DNA from: Rhizobium sp. CB3090
GTDB lineage: Bacteria; Pseudomonadota; Alphaproteobacteria; Rhizobiales; Rhizobiaceae
DNA length: 64,000 nucleotides
Direction of reading: 5' to 3'
Assembly: GCF_029714285.1 (NCBI RefSeq)
Contig: NZ_CP121662.1
Span: 3,034,001 to 3,098,000 of the forward strand
Part shown: piece after piece, positions 61,355-64,000 of the stretch
How positions within the stretch are numbered: the stretch's first letter is position 1
Layout: the number at the start of each line of letters is the position of its first letter
The notes under the pieces: model-generated
What the model saw: the letters and a program-made list of their open reading frames with translations, nothing else
Told to the model about the DNA's origin: nothing
Database searches by the model: none
Translations under genes and position numbers: made by a program

Positions 61355-61477
61355 GGTGATGAGGTCCGTTTCAATGCGAGCCCGCGGAGACGCCCGCAAA
61401 CCCTGTGTCGCGGCACTTTTAGCGAGATTATCGCAAGGCGCAAGGGGAAGTGCGGTGGAGTGGGTACGGGAGCAGCG

Positions 61478-61780
61478 TCACAGATGCGCGCCGATATTCA
61501 TTCGCTGATGCAGGATACGGATGATCGCCACGGCTTCAACATCATCCTTGTAGACGATAAAATGCGAGCCGCAGGCGAGCGCGAGATAACCGGGTTTGAC
61601 ACCATTGATCCTGCGACCGCGCACTGCTCCAGCCGCCAATTCCGGAAAACGTGCGATCAATTCATTGTAGTAGGCATTTGCCTGCTGGAAGGACCATGTT
61701 TCAAATGTATATCGCCAAATCGCATCCAAATCCTGTCGCGCTTTCGGCAAGAGCTTATAGGATCGGCGTTTAGCGGGCAT
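61478..61780 (-). CDS. parE: ParE/RelE-family toxin
   Basis: A 100-residue type II toxin. It begins with YKLLPKARQDLDAIWRYTFETWSFQQANAYYNEL and has the core LACGSHFIVYKDDVEAVAIIRILHQRMN, typical of ParE-type toxins that poison gyrase (RelE homologues cut mRNA instead). The start overlaps the end of the antitoxin gene by 11 bases, a standard coupled layout. Confidence 0.9.
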   Translation of the reverse strand: MPAKRRSYKLLPKARQDLDAIWRYTFETWSFQQANAYYNELIARFPELAAGAVRGRRINGVKPGYLALACGSHFIVYKDDVEAVAIIRILHQRMNIGAHL

Positions 61781-62012
61781 ACTTGCGGTGCAGCTCCTTC
61801 AGAAAAGCTTCACCGTCAAATTCCTCCGGCTTCCCCGACGCCTCGCCCTCAGCGATGGCAGCCGCGATAGCTTCTATTTCCGCCCTACTACGCAACAGTT
61901 TCAATGCAGCGTCAATGACTTCGCTCGGTGAATCGTAATTGCCGTGGCTGATCTGTTCGTCGATGAACACATCCATCTGCTCATCAATCTCTACGGACAT
62001 ATGCTTCGTCAC
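61770..62012 (-). CDS. parD: ParD-family antitoxin
   Basis: An 80-residue ribbon-helix-helix antitoxin. SVEIDEQMDVFIDEQISHGNYDSPSEVIDAALKLLRSR is the CopG/ParD fold, and the Glu-rich tail GEASGKPEEFDGEAFLKELHRKYAR wraps the toxin. GTG at 62012 is preferred because GGAGG lies eight bases upstream; ATG at 62000 would give 76 residues. It precedes parE and shares 11 bases with it. Confidence 0.88.
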   Translation of the reverse strand: MTKHMSVEIDEQMDVFIDEQISHGNYDSPSEVIDAALKLLRSRAEIEAIAAAIAEGEASGKPEEFDGEAFLKELHRKYAR

Positions 62013-62099
62013 GGGCGCGACCTCCGGTCGGTTTGACTTGATTACGGAAAATACCATATTCGGCGGCAACCAAACAATGCCAGAGGGAGGACTCTGCTC

Positions 62100-62954
62100 A
62101 TGACGGATATTCAAGAGATTTTCAAGAAAGCCAATGTAGCCGTCATCACCGGCGGCGCCTCCGGCATCGGGCTCGCGGCGGCGAAATATTTCGCAAAACT
62201 CGGCATGAGCGTCGCCATCGCCGATCTCGGCCGCGACCGGCTCGCCGCTGCACGCGCCGATCTCGTAGCGATCGCCGGCGAGGACCAGATCATGGCCGTC
62301 GAGACCGACGTTGCTCATAAGGACCAGTTGGAAGCCCTGGAACGCGCCGTCCTGCAGCATTTCGGCCGGGTGCATGTGCTGATGAACAATGCCGGCATCG
62401 GGCCCGAAACCTCGATCTTCAGCCCGCAGGCCGGGTGGGACAACATCCTTGGTGTCAATCTTTTGGGTGTCATCAATGGTACACGCGTCTTCGGACCCGG
62501 CATGCTGGCACATGGAAAACCCGGCCTGATCATCAATACCGGCTCGAAGCAGGGAATCACTACGCCGCCCGGCAACCCCGCTTACAACGTCTCCAAGGCC
62601 GGTGTGAAGGTCTTCACCGAGGCGTTGCAGCACGAGCTGCGTAACACCCCAGGCGCCAAGATTGCCGCGCATCTTCTGATCCCCGGCTTCGTCTTCACCG
62701 GCCTGACCAAGGGTGACCGCCAGGAAAAGCCGGCGGGAGCCTGGACCCCGGAACAGACAGTCGATTTCATGGTGGAGAGCCTCAAGCGCGGCGACTTCTA
62801 CATCCTCTGCCCGGACAATGATGTTGCGCGGCCGACGGACGAGCGCCGCATGCTCTGGGCCGCAGGCGATATCATCGAAAACCGCCCGCCGCTGTCGCGC
62901 TGGCATCCCGACTATGCCGAAAAGTTCAAGACATTCCTGGAAAAGAAGGATTGA
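62100..62954 (+). CDS. SDR-family oxidoreductase
   Basis: A 284-residue classical short-chain dehydrogenase. TGGASGIG near 18-25 binds the cofactor, with NNAG, a Ser in NTGSKQG, and YNVSK (Y-x-x-x-K) as the catalytic set. The C-terminal part (FILCPDNDVARPTDERRMLWAAGDI) is longer than usual. GGGAGGA precedes the ATG. The substrate is unknown. It is divergent from parD and followed by a LysE-type gene 65 bp downstream. Confidence 0.87.
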   Translation: MTDIQEIFKKANVAVITGGASGIGLAAAKYFAKLGMSVAIADLGRDRLAAARADLVAIAGEDQIMAVETDVAHKDQLEALERAVLQHFGRVHVLMNNAGIGPETSIFSPQAGWDNILGVNLLGVINGTRVFGPGMLAHGKPGLIINTGSKQGITTPPGNPAYNVSKAGVKVFTEALQHELRNTPGAKIAAHLLIPGFVFTGLTKGDRQEKPAGAWTPEQTVDFMVESLKRGDFYILCPDNDVARPTDERRMLWAAGDIIENRPPLSRWHPDYAEKFKTFLEKKD

Positions 62955-63019
62955 TTTGCAAATAGCCGAAAGCTGGATAAGACAGCGCTGATACTCTTAT
63001 CCGGCGTTCGGAGCATGTC

Positions 63020-63661
63020 ATGGACTTCATACCCAGCCTGCCGACCCTTCTTGCTTTTTCGGCCGCGAGCCTGCTGCTGGCGGCAACCCCCGGCCCCGAT
63101 ATGACCCTGTCGATCAGCCGCGCCTTAGCGCAGGGTAAGAAGGCAGCGCTTTTCGTGGTCCTCGGCACCAGCCTCGGCATCGTCGTGCATACGTTGCTGG
63201 TGGCTTTTGGCGTTTCGGCGTTGATTACTGCCTCGCCGCTCGCCTTTACCGTCCTGAAAACCGGTGGAGCCGCCTATCTGCTGTGGCTGGCGATCCAGGC
63301 GATCCGCTTCGGCTCCAGCCTGTCGGTCAAGAAGGTCGATATGGCAAAGGGCACACCGCTCACCAACATCTCCACCGGCTTCTGGGTCAATCTGCTGAAC
63401 CCGAAGGTCATCATCTTCTTCATGACCTTCCTGCCGCAGTTCGTCACGGCTGGCGACCCGGCCGTCACGCAAAAGCTCCTGTTCCTGGGCTTCTTCTTCA
63501 TCGTGATCGGCATGCCGGTCAACGCGCTTGTCGTGCTTGCCGCCGACCGCCTGTCGGCTTGGCTGCAGAAGAACCGCGGCGTCATGCGCGGCCTGGACTA
63601 CGCGTTTGCGAGCGTCTTTTCGGTCTTTGCCGTGAAGATCTTCCTCACCCATTCCCGCTGA
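63020..63661 (+). CDS. LysE/RhtB-family exporter
   Basis: A 213-residue member of the LysE/RhtB/YggA family. ATPGPDMTLSISRALAQGKKAALFVVLGTSLGI is the N-terminal signature and NLLNPKVIIFFMTFLPQFV the second motif; about six helices. Likely amino-acid or metabolite efflux. Its end overlaps the convergent gene at 63645 by 17 bp. Confidence 0.9.
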   Translation: MDFIPSLPTLLAFSAASLLLAATPGPDMTLSISRALAQGKKAALFVVLGTSLGIVVHTLLVAFGVSALITASPLAFTVLKTGGAAYLLWLAIQAIRFGSSLSVKKVDMAKGTPLTNISTGFWVNLLNPKVIIFFMTFLPQFVTAGDPAVTQKLLFLGFFFIVIGMPVNALVVLAADRLSAWLQKNRGVMRGLDYAFASVFSVFAVKIFLTHSR

Positions 63662-63974
63662 GAATGGGGCAGCGCCCGGCGAACCGGCCGGCGATCCACC
63701 AATAGACGGTGGCGCCGGCGGCTCCAAGGAAAGCAAAACAAACGACGATGGTGATCAGATTGAGAGTCTGCGGCCGCTCGACGCTGCCTGAGATCAGAAC
63801 CGATGCCGACGCTGACAGCAAGGCGCCGTAGAGGGCATAACCGTACCAGCGGCGCATACCGCGCCATTCGAAAATCGCAATGACAACAAGCGATGGCAGA
63901 ATGCTGACGATCATCGCGAGCTTGGTCAGCGCGACGGTGAGCACGAAGAGTTCAGGGGCGGCCGTTCCCGGCAT
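63645..63974 (-). CDS. Membrane protein, possibly 5'-truncated by the window end
   Basis: At least 109 residues with about three hydrophobic helices near 10-32, 47-61 and 73-95. The frame stays open upstream to the window edge (residues LACVAAWT precede the ATG), so the start could lie outside. No family is recognised with confidence. It overlaps the convergent LysE-type gene by 17 bp at its 3' end. Confidence 0.6.
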   Translation of the reverse strand: MPGTAAPELFVLTVALTKLAMIVSILPSLVVIAIFEWRGMRRWYGYALYGALLSASASVLISGSVERPQTLNLITIVVCFAFLGAAGATVYWWIAGRFAGRCPILSGNG

Positions 63975-64000
63975 GGTCCAGGCGGCAACGCAAGCCAGCA

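Noticed and set aside
62013..62906. Upstream extension of the parD frame opposite the SDR gene
   Set aside because: Only the C-terminal 80 or so residues match an antitoxin; the rest is the antisense of the SDR gene.

Overview
The window looks like chromosomal DNA from a member of the Rhizobiaceae (Rhizobium, Agrobacterium and relatives). Four things support this. The DNA is GC-rich with alphaproteobacterial codon use. The F1 ATP synthase operon (atpHAGDC) stands apart from any Fo genes. An mdh-sucCDAB...lpdA cluster and sdhCDAB lie close together. The gaps between genes carry rhizobial-type palindromic repeats. No rRNA, tRNA, CRISPR array, prophage or insertion sequence was recognised. The genus is an inference from gene content and order, not from a database search.

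Layout: 1-3.9 kb holds the 3' part of glpD, soxR divergent from an FMN reductase across a clear SoxR box, and a membrane acyltransferase. 3.9-8.8 kb holds a catabolic operon of unknown substrate (iron alcohol dehydrogenase, aldehyde dehydrogenase, enolase-superfamily enzyme) with a divergent LysR regulator. 8.9-13.9 kb is the F1 operon. 14-21.7 kb carries small unknown genes, priA, a GNAT protein, a PlsC-like acyltransferase, xerC and a TraB/GumN protein. 21.9-33.4 kb is a long same-strand run: mdh, sucC, sucD, sucA, a YciI-like gene, sucB, two small exported proteins, an SDR, a LysE-type exporter and lpdA. 33.5-36.2 kb has zapE, an Omp19-like lipoprotein and a nucleotidyltransferase, followed by sdhCDAB (36.3-39.8 kb).

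40-45.1 kb carries a secreted protein with a tandem internal duplication, an ETFB-lysine-methyltransferase-like enzyme, EVE and YciI proteins, a PIN-domain toxin-antitoxin pair, gpsA and tsaD. 45.1-49.8 kb is hemC-hemD-COG4223 (Mic60-like)-hemY. 49.9-59.4 kb has TerB, a glutamine amidotransferase, an MFS exporter, YggT/YggU, ppa, a GNAT, typA, an M3 peptidase and a LysE exporter. 59.5-64 kb has a MarR regulator, argG, a ParDE pair, an SDR, a third LysE exporter and a membrane protein cut by the window end.

The main theme is central energy metabolism: ATP synthase, 2-oxoglutarate dehydrogenase with succinyl-CoA synthetase and malate dehydrogenase, succinate dehydrogenase and heme synthesis. 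Small uncharacterised genes are embedded in or beside these operons. The most interesting are the two coupled exported proteins between sucB and lpdA, the YciI-like gene between sucA and sucB, the duplicated secreted protein beside sdh, and the orphan dehydrogenase/enolase operon. No clearly new defence or mobile system was seen.
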